The notes under the pieces: model-generated | The model's database searches: none | What the model saw: only the letters and a program-made list of their open reading frames with translations | What the model was told of the DNA's origin: nothing | In this document: positions 31,528-42,164 of the stretch, one piece after another | Numbering within the stretch: the first letter of the stretch is position 1 | How the letters are laid out: every line of letters starts with the position of its first letter | Position numbers and translations under genes: made by a program | DNA from: Mayamaea pseudoterrestris | Taxonomy: Eukaryota; Bacillariophyta; Bacillariophyceae; Sellaphorales; Sellaphoraceae | Assembly: GCA_027923505.1 (NCBI GenBank) | Contig: BROI01000010.1 | Span: 930,001 to 994,000 of the forward strand | Direction of reading: 5' to 3' | DNA: 64,000 nt

Positions 31528-32773
31528 CGTTCGATCGACTATCGCAGGAGTGAGGGATCAATGGCTCAATGAAATGGAAGGTCATCATGGTCACCGTCTT
31601 GTTGCCTCGCATGATGACCCATCGAATCTTGAATGACCAACCACAATTTATTGAAAATGAAAACTACGTCATAAGGCAATAGTAAGAAACGTTTTGCAAT
31701 GAAAACTGCTTCTTGAGGCATAACTAAATACGATGCCAGAGAAAGTGGCACGACCCAAATGTCATCACGCCGCTAAAAAAATCGTCGACCTCTACGTATA
31801 TACAGTAAATACAAAAAATCGACTGCGAATTCGTTCAAAGTTATATACTGAGTCGTCGCCTCTCACTTGTGTGTAGTGTTGAACGATGCATGATGCATGA
31901 TGCATGACAAGCTGCGAATGAAAACTGAAATTGCGCGAGAGAAGAGCATCACAATCACCGCTCGCTCGCCCGCCCGACCAAAACAAACCGACCGATCAAC
32001 CGAGCGACCGACCAAGCAGCATGGGCAATCGACTTTGTATGGAATCGATAAATGAGCCAGCAAGAGGTCTCCAATTTAATGCCAGACAATATGAGATGAC
32101 GCAGCAGCCAACGAGCAAGATTGCGACAGCGACTCAAAGTGGACGACTATGAGCATAAACAAGCTGCACAATTCGCTGCGCTCGTCAACAGTTCATCACT
32201 GTTACGGCGTTGAACGATTTACTGCTCTTTCGAAAGAGGACTCACTAATTCCAGATGGCGCAAGTCGACTTCAATGCAACCAGTTAGCGATGTACGATGT
32301 ACCATCATCGTCAGCTTTGTTCGACGAGCGGTGGCCTGCTTGATTGATTGCTACTCTTGCGAGTTGGCTGTTGTGTCCTTGCCGAAACAATAAGGGAAGA
32401 CTACTGGTAGGTCAAGCAGTGGTTTGAGAGCACGCGGCCGTTGATTGATTCTTCGCTCTGACATTCACTTTGTGTTCAGCTGTAATGGCTAAAGCTGGTG
32501 ATGATGGATACGGTGTTCGGCAAAGTCGCAAAAAGCCTTGCTGCATGGCTCTACATGACATTTTCCCGCTTTGGCGGTTTAATTGAGCAATTTTGCACGA
32601 TCGAAGGCCACGGAATTACACATGCTCTGCGATAGTGGGATACTAGCACGAGGCAGAAACTTTGTGATTGAGCAACATAATATAAAGCTTGAATACAGAT
32701 GCAGTTGTGTTGCTAGTTCTCTCGCATGAGCTCGCCAATCCATCAAGTCTCTATTTCTAATTTACTGTAATCG
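31528..32773. other. Intergenic stretch with module copies and simple repeats
   Basis: About 1.25 kb, carrying the promoter of the channel gene and the 3' end of ATG4. It contains the 42-bp module pair at 31656-31739, a TGATGCA triplicate near 31885-31910 and a CCGACCGA-type repeat near 31975-32015. Short open frames at 31931-32152 and 32149-32343 have no domain. No RNA gene was recognised. Confidence 0.4.
31656..31739 (+). repeat. Two tandem copies of the 42-bp promoter module
   Basis: Units at 31656-31697 and 31698-31739, each exactly 42 bp. Both begin AATGAAAACT; the first carries ACGTCATAAGGCAATAG and then TAAGAAACG. The first matches the 18155 unit and the 6260-6540 array along its whole length. 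They lie about 130 bp upstream of the channel start codon. Confidence 0.75.
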
Positions 32774-34420
32774 TCAGAGTACAACATACTCGTCTTCGTC
32801 ACTAGCCACGGACACGTCGTCGTCGAGCAAAGATCCATTCATATTTTGAAACAGCATGTCGTTTATAACCGAAGAAACATTTGACGAGTAGTCTGGTTCC
32901 GTCTCGCAGACGGAGAAGAGCTCGGGCACGTCGGTATTTTCTTTTTTCCATTGATCGAAACTAAAAAGCAAATCGTGGAAATCGCTTCGGTCCTTACAGT
33001 AAAAGCCAAGTGCAACACTTGGATCCATTTTTGCCAAAGGAAAAGCTTCAGGAAAGTTTGTGTGGACGGATCGGAGGTAATCGTCAGATAGTTCCACCAC
33101 TTGCGACAGCGCACCATTAATAACCGCCGTTCGTTTCCGCGGAGCCGATTGCACCGTGTGCGGATCCAGCCCAAAAATTTTGGATCCATTCGCAACGGCG
33201 CCATAGAACCATCGCGCTCCTCGCGGCCTTCCTCCCAACACACCGATCGACTGGGGCAAGGAAAAAATATGTGCCAACGCCTGCTCGTATGCTTGATTAA
33301 ATGTTTTCAATCCGAGACGAAGCGGAATAAGTAGTACAAGCGATGTATCCCAAGTCACTCTGCTCTCTAACTCGATGAGTTCACACTCCCAGGCATTGTC
33401 AAGTGGATGTAGGGGACTGCTGGCGGCTCGCAAACGAGAGCGCTCCTTTTGAACAAACATTTTGCTGTCACGCGTCATGAGGTCTTCGACGGAACTCTTG
33501 TACAAGGAAGCATCAGCGGCAATATGTAGTCGAAATATTTTGCAATCGTTCTTGTTCAGTTGGGCAGGCTGGGTTTGCATACGCTCATGCATTTCGACAA
33601 GGTCCCTCATGACATAGCAGGCAGTTCCAGGACCATACCATTCGCCAGGCAGTACCTGCCGATCCAGTCCCGCCGCCACCATGTTATGCAAAGAATATAT
33701 ATTGGACTCTGAAGAAGGAAAGTCAGCAAACCAAGTAAGCATGCTTCTGACAAATGGATCTTGCTTTCGCCTTTGTAGTTGCGTCGGCGGTTTCCAATTT
33801 CTACCCTTGTAATGCATTCTCATGGCCTGCGCTAACAACATCATAGCGCTGCGCAACATACACCCCCAACCAGCATCGCTGGTAATTGCATAGGGTGCGA
33901 TTTCAGGGAAGTCGCAGCGATAGGTGAACCAGTAGAGACTATTTTCGTCGTCCCTTTTGACGTCAAAATCGCGAATGGGATGATAGGTTTTCCCAAGCAA
34001 ATGCATGAGCAATTTGTCATTCATGAACTTCGCATGGACAATCGGTTGCTGATTCTGGAAGGAGTAATGCTCTTGTTCATCGCCTGAATAGCTGTACTCT
34101 CTGCAAATGTCAAAGTCGCCCACGAAAGACTTGGCGTTTGGCGACTGTAGAATCGGAACGCAACCTTCCATGTTCTTCATTTCCTCTTCCACCAATTCGT
34201 CCTTGCTTGCTGAGCCACGGAAACTAGACTCTAGGAGTCTCATTAAAGGATTTTTACTGCTGCTGCTGTTTGATGCATTCATGGAGCTCCCGTCCGTTGA
34301 TTCAGTGCGTTCGGGTTCGACGTGAACCAGGACGGTTCCGTCCTTCTTGTCTGTCGAGGACGGCGATGACACGAGAATTGCTGCATCCGAAGATCGAAAT
34401 ATTGATGCCTTGGAAGTCAT
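32774..34420 (-). CDS. ATG4: ATG4 cysteine protease (autophagy)
   Basis: 548 aa, one exon. A C54-family peptidase: catalytic Cys187 in SDAGWGCMLRSAMMLLAQAM, and the Asp/His pair D419 and H421 in GLDPHTVQ. IGVLGGRPRGARWFYG precedes the latter, as in ATG4, and ALGFYCKDRSDFHDL follows. ATG4 trims ATG8 before lipidation and later releases it from membranes. A long insert (about 260-345) separates the two halves. The final residues include EDEYVVL, an acidic-hydrophobic end that could act as an ATG8-interaction (AIM/LIR) tail; this is an inference. It is the last host gene before the satellite block. Confidence 0.92.
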   Translation of the reverse strand: MTSKASIFRSSDAAILVSSPSSTDKKDGTVLVHVEPERTESTDGSSMNASNSSSSKNPLMRLLESSFRGSASKDELVEEEMKNMEGCVPILQSPNAKSFVGDFDICREYSYSGDEQEHYSFQNQQPIVHAKFMNDKLLMHLLGKTYHPIRDFDVKRDDENSLYWFTYRCDFPEIAPYAITSDAGWGCMLRSAMMLLAQAMRMHYKGRNWKPPTQLQRRKQDPFVRSMLTWFADFPSSESNIYSLHNMVAAGLDRQVLPGEWYGPGTACYVMRDLVEMHERMQTQPAQLNKNDCKIFRLHIAADASLYKSSVEDLMTRDSKMFVQKERSRLRAASSPLHPLDNAWECELIELESRVTWDTSLVLLIPLRLGLKTFNQAYEQALAHIFSLPQSIGVLGGRPRGARWFYGAVANGSKIFGLDPHTVQSAPRKRTAVINGALSQVVELSDDYLRSVHTNFPEAFPLAKMDPSVALGFYCKDRSDFHDLLFSFDQWKKENTDVPELFSVCETEPDYSSNVSSVINDMLFQNMNGSLLDDDVSVASDEDEYVVL

Positions 34421-34867
34421 TCTGCATAGGCTCGACGGTGGTCCGATGGATCAGGCGAGTCGAGCTTTTGCTGCATGTAATGGTCTCTGCATTTCGCTCA
34501 TGATACGCAAGCCAAATTCTCGGAGCGCTTCCAAAATAAGGTCTTATCGTTACTCACAAGTACCGTGGAGTACCGTGCGACGTCACAAAACCACGAAAGG
34601 GGCAATAATACAAACGACGCACAACCTTGGGACTTCTAAACAGGGCAATATAAATGAATGTTCGCAGCGATCATCAGTCTTTAAGCGTAACCCTATGCAT
34701 CCATGCAGTCATTTGAGGAGCGACCACAGTCAAAACTATAATGAATGTGCGACGCTGCGGATTTGAGCCGAGCAAGCAAAACAATGGACACCAAGTCCAG
34801 CGCTGCAAGGAACAAGATTTGCATCGAAAACATTGACAGTGAGTGCTAACGCTCGAGTATCTTCTGC
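34421..34867. promoter_or_regulatory. ATG4 upstream region, boundary to satellite DNA
   Basis: Unique sequence between the ATG4 start and the first satellite unit. It includes CGACGTCACAA at 34578 and GGGGCAATAATAC near 34600, weak relatives of the 42-bp module. The satellite begins within about 450 bp of the ATG4 start codon. Confidence 0.4.
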
Positions 34868-35396
34868 AAGCAAACGCCCCATGCCCTGCCACCCAAATAG
34901 CCAATGAGTCAGGCAAAACCTGTCCAGGGTATGCCATTGACAGGTGCAGAGTCTCAAATGGTGCAAAAGGACGGCCTGGAGGCTGACACCATGGGTACGG
35001 CCTCCACTGTGGGTATGGCCAACACCACAAGTTGTAGATTCTTACCTGTCAAACGCCCCATGCCCTGGCCACCCAAATACCCAATGAGTCAGGCAAAACA
35101 TGTTCAGGGTATGCAATTGACAGGTGCAGAGTCTCAAATGGTGCAAAAAGGACTGCCTGGAGGCTGACACCATGGGTACGGCCTCCACTGTGGGTATGGC
35201 CAACACCACAAGTTGTAGATTCTTACCTGTCAAACGCCCCGTGCCCTGGCCACCCAACAACCCAATGAGTCAGGCAAAACATGTCCAGTGTGTGCCATTG
35301 ACATGAGGATGGTCTGACATGGTGCAAAACGGACTGCCTGGAGGCCTACACCATGGAATGGTCTGCAGGATGGGGTGGCCAACACCCTAAATTATG
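34868..35396 (+). repeat. Satellite A, left island (about 3 units)
   Basis: Three units of the 181-bp family (core words GCCCCATGCCCTGGCCACCC, CAATGAGTCAGGCAAAACATG, GGTATGGCCAACACCACAAG). The last unit (35300-35395) is of the A2 subtype (GGATGGTCTGACATGGTGC, CTAAATTATGAG), the type otherwise found only past 62.29 kb. No open frame here is credible. Confidence 0.9.
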
Positions 35397-35532
35397 AGAC
35401 TGGTGACAAGTTGTCACCAAATACATTGCCATCCCCTGAGACACCATCCAAGCCTACCATGTTGTAGCACAGCCTGAATAAGGATGTTGGCACCATTCTG
35501 GTTCTTTTTGGGCACCTACAGGTCTTGCTGTA

Positions 35533-35862
35533 TGACACAATATTATTGAGTTGAGTTGACCTGCGTCTTATGACAAGACGGTTAGCTACCTGTGTTTTTG
35601 TATGCATTTAATCCTGTGCAGGGTTGAGTCACACTTGTGACCGAATCCTCACATACATGAGTGAAATCGCTGACGATCGAGGCGTGAACCTCGACCGTGA
35701 ACCCAGTGAGAACGAGAAAGAAGCGCACGAGTAGAGTAGCGAGTAACATGCACTATTCTAGCAATTGAGTTTGTTTGTTTGCTTTACGCTGGACGAAGAG
35801 GTTGATCGCTCCGAGTCCATTGTAGTCGCTGGAATAAAGGTTCGTCTGATATTATCGTGTCA
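35533..35862 (+). repeat. 5' LTR of element 1
   Basis: 330-bp LTR beginning TGACACAATA and ending TATTATCGTGTCA. It appears identical, or nearly so, to the copy at 37188-37517. Confidence 0.85.
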
Positions 35863-37187
35863 GATTAACAGTCTTGCTAGCTTGTCTTGACCTGAGAGAG
35901 CTGTGCGAAAGAGAGAGAGTAATCGACAGAAATCTAGGAGAAAGAGCAGATTCCTTGCGGCGTCGTCAATCCGAATACTTGGCACGAGCCGCAGAACAGG
36001 TATCGTATAAAGCTCACTGCATTGCAGAGCTTGTTCGTGAAGAAGGACTTGGCAAGCGAGGTATACACATCATGGTTGGCCATTACTGCGGAAGCTTTGC
36101 GGCATCTCTGCACGAGGACGAGACATCCAAGAAGCGTTCTTGTTTTGGAATGTACCACCACTACGCCAGACTGTTGACAATTGTCACCAAATACATTGCC
36201 ATCCCCTGAGACACCAACCAAGCCTACCATCTTGTAGCGCTGCCTGATTAATGATGTTGGCACCATTCTGGTGTATTTTGGGCCCCTACAGGGCTTGCTG
36301 TAGGGGCGTTTGAATGTCACGGCATCTGCGGGCTGAGACTGGTGACAAGTTGTCACCAAATACATCGCCATCCCCTGAGACACCATCCAAGCCTACCATG
36401 TTGTAGCACAGCCTGAATAAGGATGTTGGTACCATTCTAGTGTATGTTGGGCACCTACAGGGCTTGCTGTAGTGGCGTTTGAATGTCACGGCGGCGGGCT
36501 GGATCGGCGAACTGAGACTGGTGACAAGTTGTCACCAAATACTGCCATCCCCAGACAAGGCCTGCCATTTTGTAGCGCAGCCTGAATAAGATGTGGGCAC
36601 CATTCTGGTGTATTTTGGGCACCTACAGGGCTTGCTGAGGGCGTTTTTGAATGTCACGGCATCCGTGGGCTGCATGGCTGACAAGTTGTCACCAAACATT
36701 GCATCCCCTGAGACACCAGCCAAGCCTACCATCTTGTCGCGCAGCCTGATTAAGGATGTTGGCACCATTCTGTATTTTAGGCACCTACAGGGCTTGCTGT
36801 AGGGGTGTCACGGATCTGCGGGCTAAAACTGGTGAAGTTGTCACCAAAACCCCCTGAGACACCAGCCAAGCCTACCATCTTGTAGCGCAGCTTATGATTA
36901 ATGTAATGGCACCATTTGTGTGTATTTTGGGCGCGGGCTTGCTGTAGGGGCATTTGAATGTCATGGCTCGCTTTGCGGGCTGAGTGACACAATATTGCTG
37001 AGTTGAGCTGACCTGGTCTTATGACAAGACGGTTAGCTACCTGTGTTTTGTATGCATTTAATCCTGTGCAGGGTTGAGTCACACTTATGACGACGCATGC
37101 TGCGTTCCGACCCCTGATCATTCCGATTCTTTTCTGGAAGGGTGATACGGCAAACCGATCGTTGTCACAAGCCTAGATCAAGGGGGA

Positions 37188-37517
37188 TGACACAATATTA
37201 TTGAGTTGAGTTGACCTGCGTCTTATGACAAGACGGTTAGCTACCTGTGTTTTTGTATGCATTTAATCCTGTGCAGGGTTGAGTCACACTTGTGACCGAA
37301 TCCTCACATACATGAGTGAAATCGCTGACGATCGAGGCGTGAACCTCGACCGTGAACCCAGTGAGAACGAGAAAGAAGCGCACGAGTAGAGTAGCGAGTA
37401 ACATGCACTATTCTAGCAATTGAGTTTGTTTGTTTGCTTTACGCTGGACGAAGAGGTTGATCGCTCCGAGTCCATTGTAGTCGCTGGAATAAAGGTTCGT
37501 CTGATATTATCGTGTCA
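37188..37517 (+). repeat. 3' LTR of element 1
   Basis: 330-bp LTR preceded by the purine-rich tract AAGGGGGA and followed by CTGTAGGGGCG, which restores the interrupted satellite B unit. Confidence 0.85.
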
Positions 37518-38742
37518 CTGTAGGGGCGTTTGAATGTCATGGCATCTGCGACTGAGACTGGTGACAAGTTGTCACCAAATATATTGCCATCCCCTGAGAC
37601 ACCAGCCAAGCCTACCATCTTGTAGCGCAGCCTGAATAATGATGTTGGCACCATTCTGGTGTATTTTGGGCACCTACAGGTCTTGCTGTAGGGGCGTTTG
37701 AATGTCACGGCATCTGCGGGCTGAGACTGGTGACAAGTTGTCACCAAATACATTGCCATCCCCTGAGACACCAGCCAAGAATGCCATCTTGTAGCGCAGC
37801 CTGAATAAGGATGTTGGCACCATTTGGGTGTATTTTGGGCACCTACAGGGCTTGCTGTAGGGGCGTTTGAATGTCACGGCATCTGCGGGCTGAGACTGGT
37901 GACAAGTTGTCACCAAATACATTGCCATCCCCTGAGACACCAACCAAGCCTACCATCTTGTAGCGCTGCCTGATTAATGATGTTGGCACCATTCTGGTGT
38001 ATTTTGGGCACCTACAGGGCTTGCTGTAGGGGCGTTTGAATGTCACGGCATCTGCGGGCTGAGACTGGTGACAAGTTGTCACCAAATACATCGCCATCCC
38101 CTGAGACACCATCCAAGCCTACCATGTTGTAGCACAGCCTGAATAAGGATGTTGGTACCATTCTGGTGTATGTTGGGCACCTACAGGGCTTGCTGTAGTG
38201 GCGTTTGAATGTCACGGCATCGGCGGGCTGAGACTGGTGACAAGTTGTCACCAAATACATTGCCATCCCCTGAGACACCAGCCAAGCCTGCCATTTTGTA
38301 GCGCAGCCTGAATAAGGATGTGGGCACCATTCTGGTGTATTTTGGGCACCTACAGGGCTTGCTGTAGGGGCGTTTGAATGTCACGGCATCCGTGGGCTGA
38401 GACTGGTGACAAGTTGTCACCAAATACATTGCCATCCCCTGAGACACCAGCCAAGCCTACCATCTTGTCGCGCAGCCTGATTAAGGATGTTGGCACCATT
38501 CTGGTGTATTTTAGGCACCTACAGGGCTTGCTGTAGGGGCGCTTGAATGTCACGGCATCTGCGGGCTAAAACTGGTGACAAGTTGTCACCAAATACATTG
38601 CCATCCCCTGAGACACCAGCCAAGCCTACCATCTTGTAGCGCAGCTTGATTAATGATATTGGCACCATTTGTGTGTATTTTGGGCACCTACAGGGCTTGC
38701 TGTAGGGGCATTTGAATGTCATGGCAGCATCTGCGGGCTGAG

Positions 38743-40028
38743 TGACACAATATTATTGAGTTGAGTTGACCTGCGTCTTATGACAAGACGGTTAGCTACC
38801 TGTGTTTTGTATGCATTTAATCCTGTGCAGGGTTGAGTCACACTTGTGACCGAATCCTCACATACATGAGTGAAATCACTGACGATCGAGGCGTGAACCT
38901 CGACCGTGAACCCAGTGAGAACGAGAAAGAAGCGCACGAGTAGAGTAGCGAGTAACATGCACTATTCTAGCAATTGAGTTTGTTTGTTTGCTTTACGCTG
39001 GACGAAGAGGTTGATCGCTCCTAGTCCATTGTAGTCGCTGGAATAAAGGTTCGTCTGATATTATCGTGTCAGATTAACAGTCTTGCTAGCTTGTCTTGAC
39101 CTGAGAGAGCTGTGAGAGTGACAAGTTGTCATTAAATACATTGCCATCCCTGAGACACCAGCCACGCCTACTCATCTTAGCGCAGTCGAATAAGGATATT
39201 GGCACCTTTCTGGTGTATTTTTTGGCACCTAAGGCTTGCTGTAGGGGCGCGAATGTACGGCAGTGGCTGAGACTGGTGACAAGTTGTCACCAATGCATTA
39301 AGCACCTGAGAACCATCCAAGCCTACCATCTTGTAGCGCAGCCTGAATAATGATGTTGGTACCATTCTGGTGGGGAGTGTTGGGCACCTACAGGGTTGCT
39401 GTAGGGGGCGTTTGAACGTCGGCATCTGCGGGCTGAGACTGGAGGACAAGTTGTACCAATACATGAATCCCTTTCTTCTAGAGAGCACCAGCCAAGACTG
39501 CCATCTTGTAGCGCAGCTCTGAATTAAGGATGTTGGCACCATTCGCAGTGTATTTTGGGCACCTACAGGGGGCCAAGCAGAACGTTGCCGACGTTCTTAC
39601 CAAGTTCTTGCCGCATGCCACGTTCCGACCCCTGATCATTCCGATTCTTTTCTGGAAGGGTGATACGGCAAACCGATCGTTGTCACAAGCCTAGATCAAG
39701 GGGGATGACACAATATTATTGAGTTGAGTTGACCTGCGTCTTATGACAAGACGGTTAGCTACCTGTGTTTTGTATGCATTTAATCCTGTGCAGGGTTGAG
39801 TCACACTTGTGACCGAATCCTCACATACATGAGTGAAATCGCTGACGATCGAGGCGTGAACCTCGACCGTGAACCCAGTGAGAACGAGAGGAAAGCACCG
39901 CGAGAGTGCGAGTAACATGCACTATTCTAGCAATTGAGTTTTGTTTGTTTGCTTTACGCGACAAGGTTGATCGCTCCTAGTCCATTGTAGTCTACTGGAA
40001 TAAAGGTTCGTCTGATATTATCGTGTCA
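38743..40028 (+). mobile_element. Ty1/copia-like LTR element 2, broken, with satellite inside
   Basis: LTRs at 38743-39071 and 39706-40028 share variants that set them apart from element 1. The element sits in a satellite B unit, after GGGCTGAG on the left and before CGAGACTGG on the right, an imperfect target duplication. The interior holds about 45 bp of leader matching that of element 1, then satellite B (about 39117-39570), then a pol C-terminal tail whose reading includes NVADVLTK, the end of a copia-type RNase H, and the purine tract. It is a fossil with little coding sequence left; the age is probably young from LTR similarity. Confidence 0.78.
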
Positions 40029-42164
40029 CGAGACTGGTGACAGTGTCATTAAATAAATTGCCATCGCCTGAGACACCAGACACGCCTAGCATCTTGTAGC
40101 GCAGCCGGAATAAGGATATTGGCACCTTTCTGGTGTATTTTTGGCACCTACAGGGCTTGCTGTAGGGGCGTTTGAATGTCACGGCATCTGCGGGCTGAGA
40201 CTGGTGACAAGTTGTCACCAAATGCATTGCCATCCCCTGAGACACCATCCAAGCCTACCATCTTGTAGCGCATCCTGAATAATGATGTTGGTACCATTCT
40301 GGTGTATGTTGGGCACCTACAGGGCTTGCTGTAGGGGCGTTTGAATGTCACGGCATCTGCGGGCTGAGACTGGTGACAAGTTGTCACCAAATACATTGCC
40401 ATCCCCTGAGACACCAGCCAAGACTGCCATCTTGTAGCGCAGCCTGAATAAGGATGTTGGCAGAGACTGGTGACAGTGTCATTAAATAAATTGCCATCGC
40501 CTGAGACACCAGACACGCCTACCATCTTGTAGCGCAGCCGGAATAAGGATATTGGCACCTTTCTGGTGTATTTTTGGCACCTACAGGGCTTGCTGTAGGG
40601 GCGTTTGAATGTCACGGCATCTGCGGGCTGAGACTGGTGACAAGTTGTCACCAAATGCATTGCCATCCCCTGAGACACCATCCAAGCCTACCATCTTGTA
40701 GCGCATCCTGAATAATGATGTTGGTACCATTCTGGTGTATGTTGGGCACCTACAGGGCTTGCTGTAGGGGCGTTTGAATGTCACGGCATCTGCGGGCTGA
40801 GACTGGTGACAAGTTGTCACCAAATACATTGCCATCCCCTGAGACACCAGCCAAGACTGCCATCTTGTAGCGCAGCCTGAATAAGGATGTTGGCACCAGT
40901 GTTTGGGCACCTACAGGGCTTGCTGTAGGGGTGTTTGAATGTCACGGCATCTGCGGGCTGAGACTGGTGACAACTTGTCACCAAATACATTGCCATCCCC
41001 TGAGACACCAGTCAAGCCAACAAACTTTTAGCGCAACCTGCATAATGATGTTGGCTCCATGTTGGTGTATTTTGGGCATCTACCAGGCCTGCTGTAGGTC
41101 TGTTAGAATATCACGGCATCTGCGGGCTGAGACTGGTGTTAAGTTGTCACCAAATACATTGCCACCCACTGAGACACCAGCCAAGCCTACCATCTTGTAG
41201 CGCAACCAGATTAATGATGTTGGCACCATTTGGGTGTATTTAGGGCACCTACAGGGCTTGCTGTAGTGGCGTTTGAATGTCACGGCATCTGCTGGCTGAG
41301 ACTGGTGACAAGTTGACACCAAATACATTGCCATCCCCTGAGACACCAGCCAAACCTACCATCTTGTAGCGCAGCCTGAATAAGGATGTTGGCACCATTC
41401 TGGAGTATTTTGGGCACCTACAGGGCTTGCTGTAGGGGCATTTTATTGTCACGGCATCTGCGGGCTGAGACTGGTGACAAGTTGTCACCAAATACATTGC
41501 CATCCCCTGAGACACCAGCCAAGCCTACGATGTTGTAGCGCAGCCTGAATAAGGATGTTGGCACCATTCGTGTGTATTTTGGGCACCTACAGGGCTTGCT
41601 GTAGGGGCGTTTGAATGTCACGGCATCTGCGGGCAGAGACTGGTGACAAATTGTCACCAAAAGCATTGCCATCCCCTGAGACACCAGCCAAGCCTACCAT
41701 CTTGTAGCGCAGCCTGAATAATGATGTTGGCACCTTTCTGGTGCTTTTTGGGCACCTACAGGGCTTGCTGGAGGGGCGTTTGAATGTCACGGCATCTGCG
41801 GGCTGAGACTGGTGGCAAGTTGTCACCAAATACATTGCCATCCCCTGAGACACCAGCCAAGCCTACCATCTTGTAGCGCAGCCTGATCATTGATGGTGGC
41901 ACCATTCTGGTGCTTTTTTGGCACCTACAGGGCTTGCTGTAGGGGCGTTTGAATGTCACGGCATCTGCGGGCTGAGACTGGTGACAAGTTGTCACCAAAT
42001 ACATTGCCATACCCTGAGACACCAGCCAAGCTACCATCTTGTAGCGCAGCCTGAATAATGATGTTAGCACCATTCTGGTGTATTTTGAGCACCTACAGGG
42101 CTTGCTGAAGGGGCGTTTGAATGTCACGGCATCTGCTGGCTGAGACTGGTGACAAGTTGTCATT

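Larger units (their letters stand above)
35533..37517 (+). mobile_element. Ty1/copia-like LTR element 1, broken, with satellite inside
   Basis: The outer LTRs, 35533-35862 and 37188-37517, are 330 bp each and share variants not seen in element 2. TGACAC/GTGTCA form the ends. A CTGTA on each side is a good 5-bp target duplication inside a satellite B unit. Inside are a leader (35863 to about 36170), satellite B, a partial LTR (about 36985-37091) and a short tail of the pol region with a purine-rich tract (AAGGGGGA) before the 3' LTR. No long coding region remains, so it is a fossil with a few large rearrangements. The near-identical LTRs suggest a recent insertion. Confidence 0.8.
35397..42164 (+). 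repeat. Satellite B, 169-bp units, interrupted by LTR elements
   Basis: A head-to-tail array with period 169 bp, clearest at 37.5-38.7 and 40.9-42.1 kb. Each unit carries GGTGACAAGTTGTCACC, a 17-bp dyad with perfect 8-bp arms, and CCTACAG-(6 nt)-CTGTAGG, a second inverted repeat. Units differ by a few bases or small indels. Retroelement copies occupy 35533-37517 and 38743-40028. A 433-bp segment is directly repeated (about 40031 and 40464). The unit length is close to one nucleosome. Confidence 0.93.

Noticed and set aside
35874-36209. 111-codon frame after the first LTR
   Set aside because: It runs from the element leader into satellite B, so it cannot be a real protein end; no family was recognised.
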